DNA from: Oscarella lobularis
Taxonomy: Eukaryota > Porifera > Homoscleromorpha > Homosclerophorida > Oscarellidae
Assembly (NCBI RefSeq): GCF_947507565.1
Contig: NC_089194.1
Span: 744,001-808,000 of the forward strand
Direction: 5' to 3'
DNA length: 64,000 bases
Shown: piece after piece, positions 21,308 to 32,182 of the stretch
Layout: the number at the start of each line of letters is the position of its first letter
Position numbering within the stretch: position 1 is the first letter of the stretch
Translations under genes and position numbers: made by a program
Notes under the pieces: generated by a model
The model's input: only the letters and a program-made list of their open reading frames with translations
Told to the model about the DNA's origin: nothing
Databases searched by the model: none

Positions 21308-24300
21308 TCAAAGGTCCAGGCGTTGTGGTGGTTTAGAAACTCGCGACGACCTTCGCAGTGGCGGTGTAGTAGCTTCCGGAGAAGACGGCGCTACGCGCGA
21401 CGAACGCTGCCGCGGTGACGTCGAAGAATTATCCGCCGTTGAATCCCCGCCCTGGTTCTCATTCCTCGCGGGACTGTCGTTGGTACCCGCAGGTGTGCTC
21501 GTGGCTGTGTCTCCTGGCTGCAGAGATTCCAGCGCCGCCGTTGACGTTGACTGAGGCGTGGCCTCCGGCTCAGCCAACGGGGGTGGTCCTAACAACCTTT
21601 CCCTCTCTTCTGCCGGTAAGGTTGGTAAACCGGACCGATCTGCTCGAATGTCGTTGTCTGGTCCAGTGTCGGCACGATGTTCGACTCGTGACCCCGTTTT
21701 AGAAACTGGCGATACCGGTGCCGGCGATGGCGGCACGGCCTCCGAGTATCGGACCCTCACCTGATCCGCGTGACACCGTAGTCTGCGGTGATCGCTCATC
21801 TCCACCACCAGCGAGACGGGACCGGATACAGTGACCACCACTCCGGGTTCCCACGGTCCAGAGTGTTGCCGCACCCAAACTCGTTGACCCAAGGCAAACC
21901 CTCGCGCAGCCGCGTGTAATCATGATATCCTTTTTGTCTGGCCTGTTGTTGGCAAACACGTGCCGCTACGTCGGGTTTCAGCAGATCCAGTTTTCCTCGA
22001 AGGCGGCGCCATACAGCAATTCCGCGGGTGATAGTCCCGTGGTGGATTGGGGAGTAGCCCGATAAGAAAACAGAACTTTTGCCAGCTTCTCTTCAAGGGA
22101 CAATTTCTCCTTATCCATTTTCCGCATTCTCTTCTTAAAAATTTGCACTGCTCTCTTTGCCATGCCATTTGATGCCGGGTGATACGGTGCCGACGTTGCA
22201 TGCCGAATGCCGTTTGACCGCAGATAAGACCGGAATTCCTCGCTGATAAATTGTGGTCCGTTGTCCGTGACAATCATTTCTGGTAGACCATGGGTGGCGA
22301 AGATCTTTCGTAGCTTTCCAATTGTTACCGCGGATGTCGTTGACAGCATGGGCTCTACTTCTAACCACTTGGAGTGGGCATCCACTACGATCAGAAACAT
22401 TTTTCCTAGAAAGGGTCCTGCAAAGTCTAAATGAAGTCGTCCCCATGGTCTCTCGGGCCATTTCCAGGGATGAAGTGGCGCCGCCGCAGGCGCATTCAAA
22501 TTTTGTTCGCATGCCTCACATCCCCTCACTGTTGCTCCTATATCCGTGTCACAACCCGGCCACCAAACATAGCTGCGTGCCAAACACTTCATGCCTACGA
22601 CTCCTGGGTGCCCTTCATGTAGCATGCCCAATACGCGGGATCGCGCTTGACTTGGTACTACCAATCGTTCACCCCAGAGTAAGCATCCGTCCTCTGCGCT
22701 CAACTCTGAACGGCGTGACCAAAAACTCTCCGATACTTCCGCAGGCTTTCTCTCCGGCCATCCATTTCCTGCGAAGGATCGCACCAGTCGCAGGGTTGGG
22801 TCCGACGTTGTCATTTTTTCAATATCCGACACCACGATGGGTGATTCCGTTGCCGTCAGTTCCAAAGCACGTAGGGACAAGACTGCCTATATAGGTGACT
22901 CTGGTTTTTCAGCAATGTCGTCCAAGGGTAGCCTGCTCAATCCGTCCGCATTTCCGTTTGCCGCCCCAGGGCGGTACTTTAGCGTATACTGAAACGCCTT
23001 GAGCTTAGCCGACCATCTTAAGATCCGCGGCTGAGCCCAGCAGCGGGGTTCCTTTATCCGGACCGAATAATGTCAATAACGGCTTGTGATCCGTAAAGAT
23101 CGTAAAGGGTCGTCCAGCCAGAAACATGTAGAACTTCTTTAGCCCAAAAACCACCGCCGCACCTTCCTTGTCGAGCTGCGAATATCGCCGCTCCCGCGCC
23201 GATAACGATTGCGATGCATACGCCACGGGTTGTTCCCTCCCGTCAGGCCAAACGTGTGACAAAACGGCTCCAACTCCCACCGGTGACGCATCGCAAGCCA
23301 AGGTCAACGGTAATGCTAGATCATAGTGTGCTAAAACGCAGTCCGACGTCAGAGCTTTCTTTGAGTCCGCAAAAGCCTGAACTTCGCGCTCACCCCATTT
23401 CCACTGAGTTCCTTTTTCAAGTAGACGATACAGCGGAGCCAGCTTCGTCGCCAAGTGCCGGATGAATTTTCCATAATAGTTGACCAAACCCAAATACGCT
23501 TTGAGCTGCGCGACATTCTGGGGGCCGGTGCGTGCGTGACTGCTGCGACCTTTTCATCGGTCGGATGGAGTCCCTCTTTATCAATTTTATGCCCTAAGTA
23601 TTTCACCACCGGAGCGAAAAACGCGCATTTGGATGTTTTCAAACGCAAGCCGGCCGCCGCCAGACGGCCTAACACGAGTTCCAGGTTGCGAAGATGCTCC
23701 TCGCGGGACTTCCCTGTCACCAATATATCATCGAGATACACGACGGTTCCCGGTACGCCTTGCAGCAAATTGTCCATGATTCGTTCGTTGAAAAATGGCC
23801 GGGGCTACCGAAACGCCAAAAGGCAGCCGATTGTACCGAAAAAGGCCCCACGGCGTATTAACCGTCAACAGCTTTTTAGATTCCTCGTCGAGTTCCACCT
23901 GCTGGTAAGCGCTGCTAAGATCTAGCTTCGTGAACGACTCCCCACCAGCGAGGGACGCTAGCAAATCATCAATGCGAGGAAGCGGGTACGAGTCTGGAAC
24001 AATTACCGGATTGACCGTGAGGCTGTTATCACCGCAAACTCGCAACTCGCTTCCTTTTTTGAGTGCCGCCACTATCGGAGCTGCCCAATCGGAAAACTGC
24101 ACTTGTTCTATGACGCCTTGTTGTTCTAAGCGCCAAATTTCGTTTTCCACTTGCGTTCGACGTGCGTATGGAACCGCCCGCGGTTTGCAGAACCGCGGTG
24201 TGGCGCCTGACTTGACTCGAATTTTTGCTTCTAGTCCGTTGCCAAAAACCTAAGAAAATTTCGTTACGATCGGCAGCCCACTCGTTGCCAAACACGCATT

Positions 24301-25215
24301 GACCGATGCTGTCTAATATGCTGCCAGACGGGGCCAGTCCAACTGAAATTGCGTGAGCCAGTTGCGTCTCATCAGGCTCGGCCCCTCACCTTTCACGACA
24401 ATCAGGGTCAACTGCTTTCGCTGACCTTCGTACCTCACTCGTACGTCGCATTCCCCGAGAACCGGAATTGGGTCTTTCGTGTAAGTCGACAGCGTTACCC
24501 GGCCACGCCGTAACGCCGGGGCGCTCCGTCGCGACCACAGTTTTCGAAACTCTACTTCTCCTATCAAGGACACGCCTGCGCCAGTGTCCAACTCAAACGA
24601 GCACGGCTTGCCATCAATTTTTAATGGCACCATAAATGGCGCCTCTCGGGAACCTTTTGTGCAAAAGTTAATCCGGAACGATTCCTCCGCCGAATCGCTG
24701 TCCTCCTCTTTCATTTGTGCCTCCGACACTTTATGTGCCTTCTTCGCTTTGAGCGACTCCTTGGTACCTTTCTTCTCCTTGGGAGTTGCCGGTTGGCGAC
24801 TGCGGCAAGCACGAGCAACGTGACCCAATTTACCGCACTCGTGGCAGGTGTATGAAGCAAAACGACACGTGGCGGGCGAATGGTTTCCGTTACAACGGTA
24901 ACATTTCCGTTGTTGCGCGTTGAACGCGGCGCTTTCCGCGGCTGCAGTACTCACTGCATGAGCCGATTCGTCTGGTGTTCCTTGCATTTCGTGTGATTGC
25001 ATCTCGGCTACTTCCGTGGAACGCGCGATCTCAAACGCTGACTCAAAAGTCAACTTCTTTTCCGCGAGTAGCTTGCTACGAATTTTGTGGTCGTTCACTC
25101 CAACCACGAGCTGGTCGCACAGCTCCTCTGCGACATCGTGGAACTCACAGCGTTCAGCCAATTTGCGTAGTTTCGCGACGTAGGCTACTATCGATTCGCC
25201 CTGCCTTCGATGTCT
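21308..25215 (-). pseudogene. Gypsy 2 gag (C-terminal part)-pol, broken
   Basis: Read on the minus strand. Gag C-terminal part with zinc fingers CYRCNGNHSPATC and CHECGKLGHVARAC, protease FELDTGAGVSLIG (24313-25161), reverse transcriptase (23349-24150; VVYLDDILV active site), RNase H (CDASPVGVGA, FTDHKPL; 23005-23493), integrase (21978-22880; HPGVVGMKCL..., LDFAGPF, TDNGPQF) and a C-terminal MGQRVWV tail to 21308. Several frameshifts separate these pieces. In integrase the catalytic Glu of the NGxAER motif is Lys (SNGMAKRAV). The N-terminal half of Gag is at 37562-37816. Confidence 0.9.
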
Positions 25216-25218
25216 TAG

Positions 25219-25394
25219 TTTATTTCCTTTTTAAAGTTATAGCTCATGACTTGTAGAATGGCGGTTTTTGATTGAGCTAGATGTTTATCTATTGTTGTCT
25301 TACTGTGTATACAAGTAACTTTTAAATTACATTAATGTCCTGTGTTGGTTATATTTTTCTCGCCAAAGGTATATAAGAAACTGAAAGTAATATT
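25219..25394. other. inversion-junction spacer; probable 3' end of the NB-ARC gene
   Basis: Unique AT-rich sequence between Gypsy 2 and Helitron copy 2. If the 25214-37816 segment is turned back, this stretch directly follows the NB-ARC gene. It supplies four or five more codons and a TAA, so it would be that gene's C-terminus and 3' UTR. Confidence 0.5.
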
Positions 25395-27680
25395 TTTAGG
25401 AGACCAATTAAATTCGGAATCTCTTGTGTCGTCCTCGTCAAAGTCATCTGATGAATTGGGAGGACGGCACAATTTCATCCAGTCATCTTGATCTCGGATC
25501 TTTTTCTGCCCAAGATCTTTCTCTTCGTCTTTCTGTGCCTTATTTGGATCTTCCTCTGCCTCTTCAAAAGGCATTTGAATATTGGCTAATGATTCAATAT
25601 CTTCCATCAGTTCAATTCTATTGACCAACTTTTTGCTGGCCGTTCGAATGAACTTTTTGAAAGCTTTTGTAGAAGGCAGAGGAATTGTTTCACCGTCTGT
25701 ATCGGTAATCTCATTCTCGGCTTCTTCCTCTTCTTCGATAGTCAAACCGTCTAGCTTACGAAAAGGTTCGAATTTCATCAACTGGTAGTAACAGTACTTT
25801 TCGTACTGTTCCTTGTTTGACTTATTGCAAAGGATTCGCGGTGCTACACGAACGACTATAGACTTTTTTCTGCGCACTGTTTTACCCTTTGCGTTTATAT
25901 AGTAGTCGGAGACGTAGTCCAGTAGACAAACGTCTTCAACTTCTACCGAACGTCTCATGTACTCTTCTATTACTGTTGGAAGCGTTGCAGTTCGCCCTGG
26001 CTTTGCAGGCGGATTGACTTCACGCTTATTCTCTAAAAGAGTGTTTTGAATTCGCGAGTAGATGTCACCAGCTTTTCGCCCATAATTAGATGGCAAGTTT
26101 CCTGCGCTGAATAGTCGCGCTCGCCAACGGTTTCATTAGGAACGGCCTTTCGAGCCAGATCGTCTGTGGACATTGACTCGGTAATCACCTTAAACGTGTC
26201 CTTCAGCGTTGCTGATTGCGGCTCGCTTTTTGTTGCGTATTTTGCGATATACTCACCAACAGCGTATGGGCTGACGATAACTTGCATGTCAACATTCGCT
26301 CGCCAACCTTCCAGCTGGAAGCGATTGTGACTGTTTACGCGAGGATCGTTGCGCTTGTGTGTTACCTCCGCCTCTGTATGTTATTCCGGTTATCCAAAAG
26401 GAGAAATTTCCAGTGTCGTTTCTTTCCTCAGCGGTTTTGGAAACTTGAAGCAACACAACAACTCTCCAATAAAATTTGTTTTAAGGCAAGTTGTTTGCTT
26501 GTACTCTGTATGGCGATCAACAGTGGCCATAAGACGCTTGTAATCCGTGTCATGATCGCTAATGTCGGCCCACTTTTCATGGCACGGATGATTGCCTGTC
26601 TTTGTTTGCGGCATTTCTCTTTTGCCTTCTTCGTCGAAAGAAGGATTTATTGTCGACACAAGCCAATCGGCAAAGTCGATAATTTCTCGACCTTCTTCGC
26701 GTAGAATCTCTTTCATTCTCTCTTCGTTTGGTTCATCGTCTTTACCAAGTTGAAACTCGGGGTAATCCTTTATGCGACGAGTTATCTCTTCGCAATCAGG
26801 AGCATCCCGAATCCAACCGATTCCGTGCATGTGAGCACTGAAACGATGCTGGTATTCTATGCGAGCCCAATAGTCTGTATTGCAGTAGACGTTTGCCATA
26901 ATATTATGCAAATAGTCAGTGGCTCGTTTAGTAAATAGCCAGTCGGCTAGCATGGGATTGCTGTTCAGAGTCTCGTTTCGATCTCTATGCTCTGCATGCA
27001 ATTGCTCTGCCGTTTTATCTGGACTATAATGCACTGCCAAATTGAAAAACTCGGGCCAATGCAAATCGGCTGCGCTCAAAGTAAAGAAGCAGCTTGGCAA
27101 ACCGACTTTTTCCATTATGGCAAAAAGATTTTTCTTCTGCATGTTTCAGTACTGTTTCGTACCGTGCAGACTTTTGTCAAAGTGGACAACTTTGTTTTGA
27201 AAATGAGGAGCTTTTTCTGACGTTTTCGTCATCTCTCGGAGTTCCTCAACGGTGAGGGCTGCATCGCTCGGATTTTGTTTGACAAAAACCCTGGCTGTTT
27301 CTAACTCCTGCCACCTCATCATTGTATTCAGAGCAAAATACCTGAAACGCGGATGCCGAGCAAAACGCCCGTCTTTATACCGCATTATGTGTTTCAGGTA
27401 TTCTATTCACATGAAAATCTTTTAGTTCTTCATCTTCAGGAAGAGCTTCTAATGCCTCGGAATCTATCTCTATGTTCTCGTAATACTTGTTGTTTCTTTT
27501 CAAGTTTACGAGTGCTTCAAGAACTCGTTGTCGCCTTATGCGGAAGTCATTCACCTTACCGGAAGTGCGCGTCTGGCGAACAACGACCATACCCAAATTA
27601 CTCTTTGTTCTCTGCAGAGGGGTCAAAACCGACTGCACATTTTGGGGCAAATGTAGCACGTGACCACGGTATCCAAAAAC
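25395..27680 (-). pseudogene. inverted Helitron Rep block
   Basis: Minus-strand remnants 27659-27375, 27385-27146, 27142-26390, 26287-26033 and 26096-25395 align in order with the Rep region of copy 1. The HUH motif is changed to HMHGIGW with both His kept. The tyrosine region YAVGEYIAKYATK is kept. Several frameshifts and small deletions break it, and the end (DTRDSEFNW) stops where the inversion junction lies. Confidence 0.85.
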
Positions 27681-30083
27681 AACTAGTCGGAAAAATTTGC
27701 GCAGTTTCCACCGTTGTCAGAGGCTCCAAAATTTGTGACGGAAGCGCGCAAAAAAGCACTTCATCTAAAAAGGATCTCGTTGCGGCTGCCGATTCGAGCC
27801 TTCTTCAAGCGAATCAGAAATTAGTGTACGATATTGTTCGCAGCCACCACGAGTTGACAAAAAGCGGCTTCGAATGCAAGCCGCTTCGAATGAACGGTTC
27901 CGCTGGAACCGGAAAGTCATATCTAATAAATTGCATAAAGGAAATGCTTGGAAGCGAATGCATACTTGCTGCACCTACGGTTGTTGCAGCATTTAATATT
28001 GGTGGACAAACGCTCCACTCGCTTCTACGCATTCCTTTGCAGAAAACGTCATTTTCGGACGTTCTAGGACCTTATCTTACAGACCTGCAAGAGAGGTTCG
28101 AAGACGTACGATATTTGATCATCGACGAAATGTCGATGGTGGGACGGCATGAGCCGTCACTCAACCACCGGCGCCTCTTCCAAGCGCTCCCGCAGGGAGC
28201 TTGCAAGTCGTTTGGTGGAATATCTCTAATTTTTTTCGGAGACATGGGACAGTTGCCACCGGTTGGTGACTCTCCTTTGTACCGGAGCGCGGCAACCAAA
28301 GGATCCGCGACTAATCAAGGCCGTCAGCTGTATTCATATGACGTTTGACGTTGTCGTACAGCTGACGAAAATCATTCGTCAGTCCGGTAGCGACGAGCTA
28401 CAGATAAAGTTTCGCGACGCCCTGCAAAGGCTTTGCGACGGTTGCCCGTCGTACGAGGACTGGAACGATCTGTATATGTCACGTAACTTTGCACGGCACG
28501 ATCAGCAGGGAGACGTAAAGACGTCTTTCCGCGATGCTGTTCGGCTATTTTCGTGCAGAGAGAATGTAGCTGAGTTCAACTTCAATTTCTTGAAGAATTC
28601 AAAAAAACCGGTGGCTGTTATTAACGCCGACCACAACTGCACCGAGGAGAAAAATGCCAATGAAGAAGACGCTGGCGGACTGTACGCACGCGTTCGTCTT
28701 TGCGAAGGCGCGCACGTTATGCTCTCATCGAATCTCTGGACCGACATGGGCTTGGTCAACGGATCAATGGGATACGTAGTGGCAATTTTGTACCAACCCG
28801 GTGCAAAACCGCCAGCACTTCCAACAGCTGTCGTAGTTCAAATGGACAAATACGACGGCCCAACATGGGGCGGAGAACGCTGCGTTCCCATATGCCCAAT
28901 CGAGCGCACATGGCCCAGTTCAACAGGCAATAGAAAGAGTTCATGCAAGCGGCGACAGCTACCCATTCAATTGGCATGGGCTGTCACCGTGCACAAATCG
29001 CAAGGTCTCACACTAGATCGTGCTGTTATTGACATAGGCCAGCGCAAATTTGCACCTGGAATAACGTACGTGGGATTTTCCAGAGTGCGGCATATTAATC
29101 ATTGCCTAATTCAAGGCTTTGATTACGCTCGAATTTCTATTTTGAGCAAATCAAAAAGCTATAAACAGCGATTGAATAAAGACAAGCGCCTAGACGGTCT
29201 AGCTAGGCGTACTGAAAAAACATTTCAGTCGTTGGCCGCAAGTACCAACGATACTGTTCCAGATGATAATAAAGAGTTTTTTAAACATCTGGAAAACGAA
29301 TCAGGAATTGACAAAGAAGAGCATAGCGATCATACATACAGCAAAAAAATGATCGTTGACAATGACAATGCCACCGACAAAATTGATGATAATAATACCG
29401 TCAAAGTGACTAAGACAGCGGCTAAAAAAGCCCCTGCTAAAAAACCTAAAGGCAAACGTGCGAGTCGTGCCCGCACAAGTGTGCCGTTGCCACCGGCTGC
29501 AAAGAAACGCCGCACCACTACTCCACCGTCTCCGAATCCGTTTCTGCTTCAAATAGGGCGCAAGCGAGAATCGATAGTAGGAGACGGAAACTGCTACTTT
29601 CGAACAGTGTCGAAAGCAGCATTTGGAACCGAAGATCGCCATTTGCCACTTCGGTTACAGATTGTCAATTTCATGGCAGAATACCAGTCTGTCTTTGAAA
29701 TGTTTTGCTGCAACACAAACTATGAAGCTCACATTTCAAAGCTACGACAAGAAGGAGCTTGGGCAACCCAAGCCGAAATCCACGCAACTGCAACACTTTT
29801 TCAAATTGACGTCAGTGTGTTTACATGGATGGGTAAAGAGTGGACGTGGAATACATACAAACCGAGGTTTGATATAACTGTTCCGGCGCTAATTAGGCTG
29901 CCCGTGAACAGAATAGAGATACAACATTATAGAAGCCACTTTGATCTGATTGTACCCATCGATCAAAGTGAGTTTGCTTTGGCTTCTCCACGCAAAAGTT
30001 CAAAAGCGTGCGACAAGCCAAAGCTGTTGTGCTCTTCTTTAGCAGCTAATGAAGCTAGCCTGCTGATGGCCAAAGAACCATAG
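27681..30083 (+). pseudogene. Helitron Pif1-like helicase with C-terminal OTU domain
   Basis: Helicase motifs in order: Walker A NGSAGTGKSYL (about 27895), APTVVAAFNIGG, LIIDEMSMVG, FGDMGQLPPVG (first frame to 28348). After a frameshift near 28300 come LTKIIRQS, the GSMGYVV region, and the C-terminal helicase motifs AVTVHKSQGLTLDRAV and GITYVGFSRVR in the frame 28263-30083. It ends with an OTU cysteine-protease fold: VGDGNCYFR with Cys444 and Asp441 of that frame, and HFDLIV with His559. Helicase unwinds during rolling-circle transposition. OTU domains occur in animal Helitron proteins, but their role there is not settled. Only the frameshift separates the two parts. Confidence 0.85.
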
Positions 30084-30564
30084 CTACGTCGGCAGGTAAG
30101 AGAAGGCATTCCAATGGAATCTCTCCTATAATAAGACAAATTTTTAAAACATTTTTTACGTCAAAAAATTCTACAAATCTTTGCGGCCTATGAAATGCTA
30201 AAAGATTAGTCAAAGTCAATGGCTAAAGCTTTTTTAAAACTGCAAATCAAGGTTAGGAAAATATATAAAATACGTAGTAATATGAAACATGCTTTTTACA
30301 GTCAAAAAATCATACAATCAATTAGTCAAAAAATCAATCAAACAATCAATCAGTCAAAAAATCCATCAATCAATCAGTCCGTCAAAAAATCAATCAATGG
30401 AGACATGTCGATAGCAAGCTACCTCCTATGGGAAAAGATTAGCGAAGTGAGCCAAGTGAGCAGATTACAGCATGTTTATTCAAGACATATTATTACAGAC
30501 ATAAGATTAAAACACAAATAAGCAATATATATAGATATACTTGCTAATCACATACATAATTAGT
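30084..30564. other. Helitron 3' flank with AATC-type simple repeat
   Basis: AT-rich. About 30300-30400 is an imperfect AATC/AGTC tandem repeat (aatcaatcaatcagtc). The Helitron 3' terminus should fall in this interval, but I cannot identify a convincing hairpin-CTRR end. Confidence 0.5.
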
Positions 30565-30780
30565 CCTCTCTATCTAAAATTCCCCCTTCGTCCATCTCCT
30601 CCTCCTCCTTCTCTCCTTCTTCCATCTTTTCCTCCTCCAGTTCCTTCTTCTGTTCCATCTCCTTCTTCTCTTCCTTCTCCCCCTTGTTCTCTTCCTTCCT
30701 CTCCTCCTTGTTCTCTTCCCTCTTCTCTTCGATCTTCTCTTCCACCTTATTCTTCTCGTCCTCTTCCTCCTTTTGCATGC
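30565..30780. repeat. polypyrimidine/polypurine tract
   Basis: About 215 bp of CT-rich sequence on the plus strand (CTCCTCCTCCTTCTC-like). On the minus strand it reads as a 72-codon Glu/Lys-rich frame (30560-30778, ending LDRED). A coding role is possible but composition alone explains the open frame. A second frame (30574-30957) is Arg-rich for the same reason. Confidence 0.6.
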
Positions 30781-31009
30781 CCTCGCCCCCTCCATCATTC
30801 GCTTGCGCTGGCGACGCTGGCCACCGCCCTGAATGACGTCCAGGACGGAGGCCAGCATTTCTTCACCTCCTCCGCTCGGGCGGAGGAACCGCCATTGTGG
30901 GATCACTATATCTAGCGATCCACCATGGCGGCTCGATCGCACGATCGAAGAAGTCACTAAAGAAAAAATTAAATATTAAATTTATTCTTTCGCGAGTGAT
31001 CGCGAAGTC

Positions 31010-31177
31010 TTACTTTTCGGGACGACGCCGACCGCGACCGCTTCCGCGGCGATTGCGACCACGTCGACCTTGGCCACGGCCACGGCCGCGACCGCGGTCG
31101 ACGTTGTCGTCTTCGCCGCCTCCACGGCCACGGCCAGCGCCGCCCGTTCCTTCCGTCGCTTTTTCAGGTGTCGACAT
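31010..31177 (-). CDS. small RG-rich protein, hypothetical (55 aa)
   Basis: ATG at 31177, TAA at 31010. Starts MSTPEKATEG and continues with dense RGRG/GRGRGQGRRGR repeats around an acidic EDDNVDRG, ending GRRRPEK. RG/RGG stretches commonly bind RNA or nucleic acid and are arginine-methylated. That is only family-level knowledge, and compositional bias could make a chance frame. It may be a first exon joined to the Glu-rich region downstream on the same strand. No other support. Confidence 0.35.
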   Translation of the reverse strand: MSTPEKATEGTGGAGRGRGGGEDDNVDRGRGRGRGQGRRGRNRRGSGRGRRRPEK

Positions 31178-31470
31178 TTTTTGCGCGCTATGACAATAGA
31201 TATCTATGCGTGACGTAACAATGAAAGTTTAGACATGTGTTTTATTTATTGATTTAAAACGGTAACAGCGGTGGGAGGCTCCTCATGATGGCTATCCAAG
31301 CCATCATTATCTAGTTCATAACTTTTGGTACGGTTTGGGTGCTGCGACAGGGGTTTCTGCTAGCGAAGGAATGCCAGGCGAGAAAGCTTGCTCCAGAGAT
31401 ATTCACTGAAGACTAGCTTAGAACCTGCGGCTTACTAAATCCAAGAATGGAAAAGATCAGAAACCCTTAA

Positions 31471-31686
31471 TTGGCAGACGAGGAAAAGTACAATGTATTT
31501 GTTGGTGAGTAAACAGGATTTTTCACATACTTCAGAATCTTATATCTAATTTCAGGTCTTGTTGAAAGTGTCTATCCAAGCAAGCCGTGGTCGGACACAG
31601 AAATGAGAAGAAGCCTGAATCGAGTTTTCCTCGATGCCAAGTCCATGTTCAAGAAAACCGGTTCAAGCGATAACAAAGAAGAGTAG
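31471..31686 (+). CDS. 3'-terminal exon pair of an unrecognised gene
   Basis: A short exon ending at 31504 with donor GTGAGT and a last exon 31556-31686 (acceptor TTTCAG) join in frame to read EEKYNVFVG then LVESVYPSKPWSDTEM and end KKTGSSDNKEE before TAG. Sequence upstream of the first exon has a possible acceptor at ttggcag. I do not recognise the family and cannot find further upstream exons. It could be a relic. Confidence 0.3.
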
Positions 31687-32182
31687 TAGCATTCAGCGGT
31701 AAACCTGACGTTCTTCAAAGTACTATTTATCGGTGTAGTGTACTCATATAAAACTATAAAAAAAACAAAATTTACATCGCAACACTCGTTATAGATACGC
31801 ATGAAACGTTTTCATGAGTGGGACTTCTCATGAAGGTGCTCATGACAGCGAGTCTCGTGAAAATGTCAATCATGAGGTGGTCCCAAATTTCACGTGGTAT
31901 ATTCTCACTTGAATCCACAAGAACATCATGAGATACTCGTGAGTGCACATGACTTTTTTTGTACGGGTCGAAACACTGCTCCATAGCAAATAAAAGGAGA
32001 ATCGCGAAAAAAGACAATCAAAAGCAGAAGTGCGTAGGAGAATACTCGCCCCCGTGTACGCGCGCGAAGATTACGGCCCAGACTCCCCGGTCTATATCGT
32101 CTTTTCGACTAGCTGACGCTAATACAATCGATTAGCGACCGTGCATTGCGCGGTTCGGTTTCGAGTGGTTTTCGACGATCTT
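31687..32182. other. intergenic, nothing recognised
   Basis: Contains a stretch with repeated catgag/ctcatga words (31800-31960) but no clear repeat unit or gene. It lies downstream of kinase B. Confidence 0.4.

Larger units (their letters stand above)
21132..25215 (-). mobile_element. Ty3/Gypsy element 2, 3' portion (LTR to mid-gag)
   Basis: Minus-strand Gypsy element. The 3' LTR is 21132-21190 (59 bp), inserted in kinase A with GAATT on the host side (21127-21131). Pol and the second half of gag run up to about 25215, where homology ends abruptly in the middle of Gag. The missing 5' LTR, primer site and gag start are at 37468-37816 on the opposite strand, next to the other half of the kinase gene and the matching GAATT. 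Confidence 0.92.
25395..30083. mobile_element. Helitron copy 2, internally rearranged
   Basis: Second copy of the Helitron. The Rep part (25395-27680) lies on the minus strand and the helicase-OTU part (27681-30083) on the plus strand, so the Rep block is inverted relative to the helicase. Compared with copy 1, the inverted block corresponds to about 1717-4405. Its inner junction falls at an A(A/C)TGGTC-like sequence. It also has an internal deletion of about 400 bp equivalent to copy 1 positions 1985-2392. The 5' repeat region is missing. Confidence 0.85.

Noticed and set aside
30560-30957. Glu/Lys-rich and Arg-rich minus-strand frames as genes
   Set aside because: They are alternate readings of one purine-rich tract; composition explains both.
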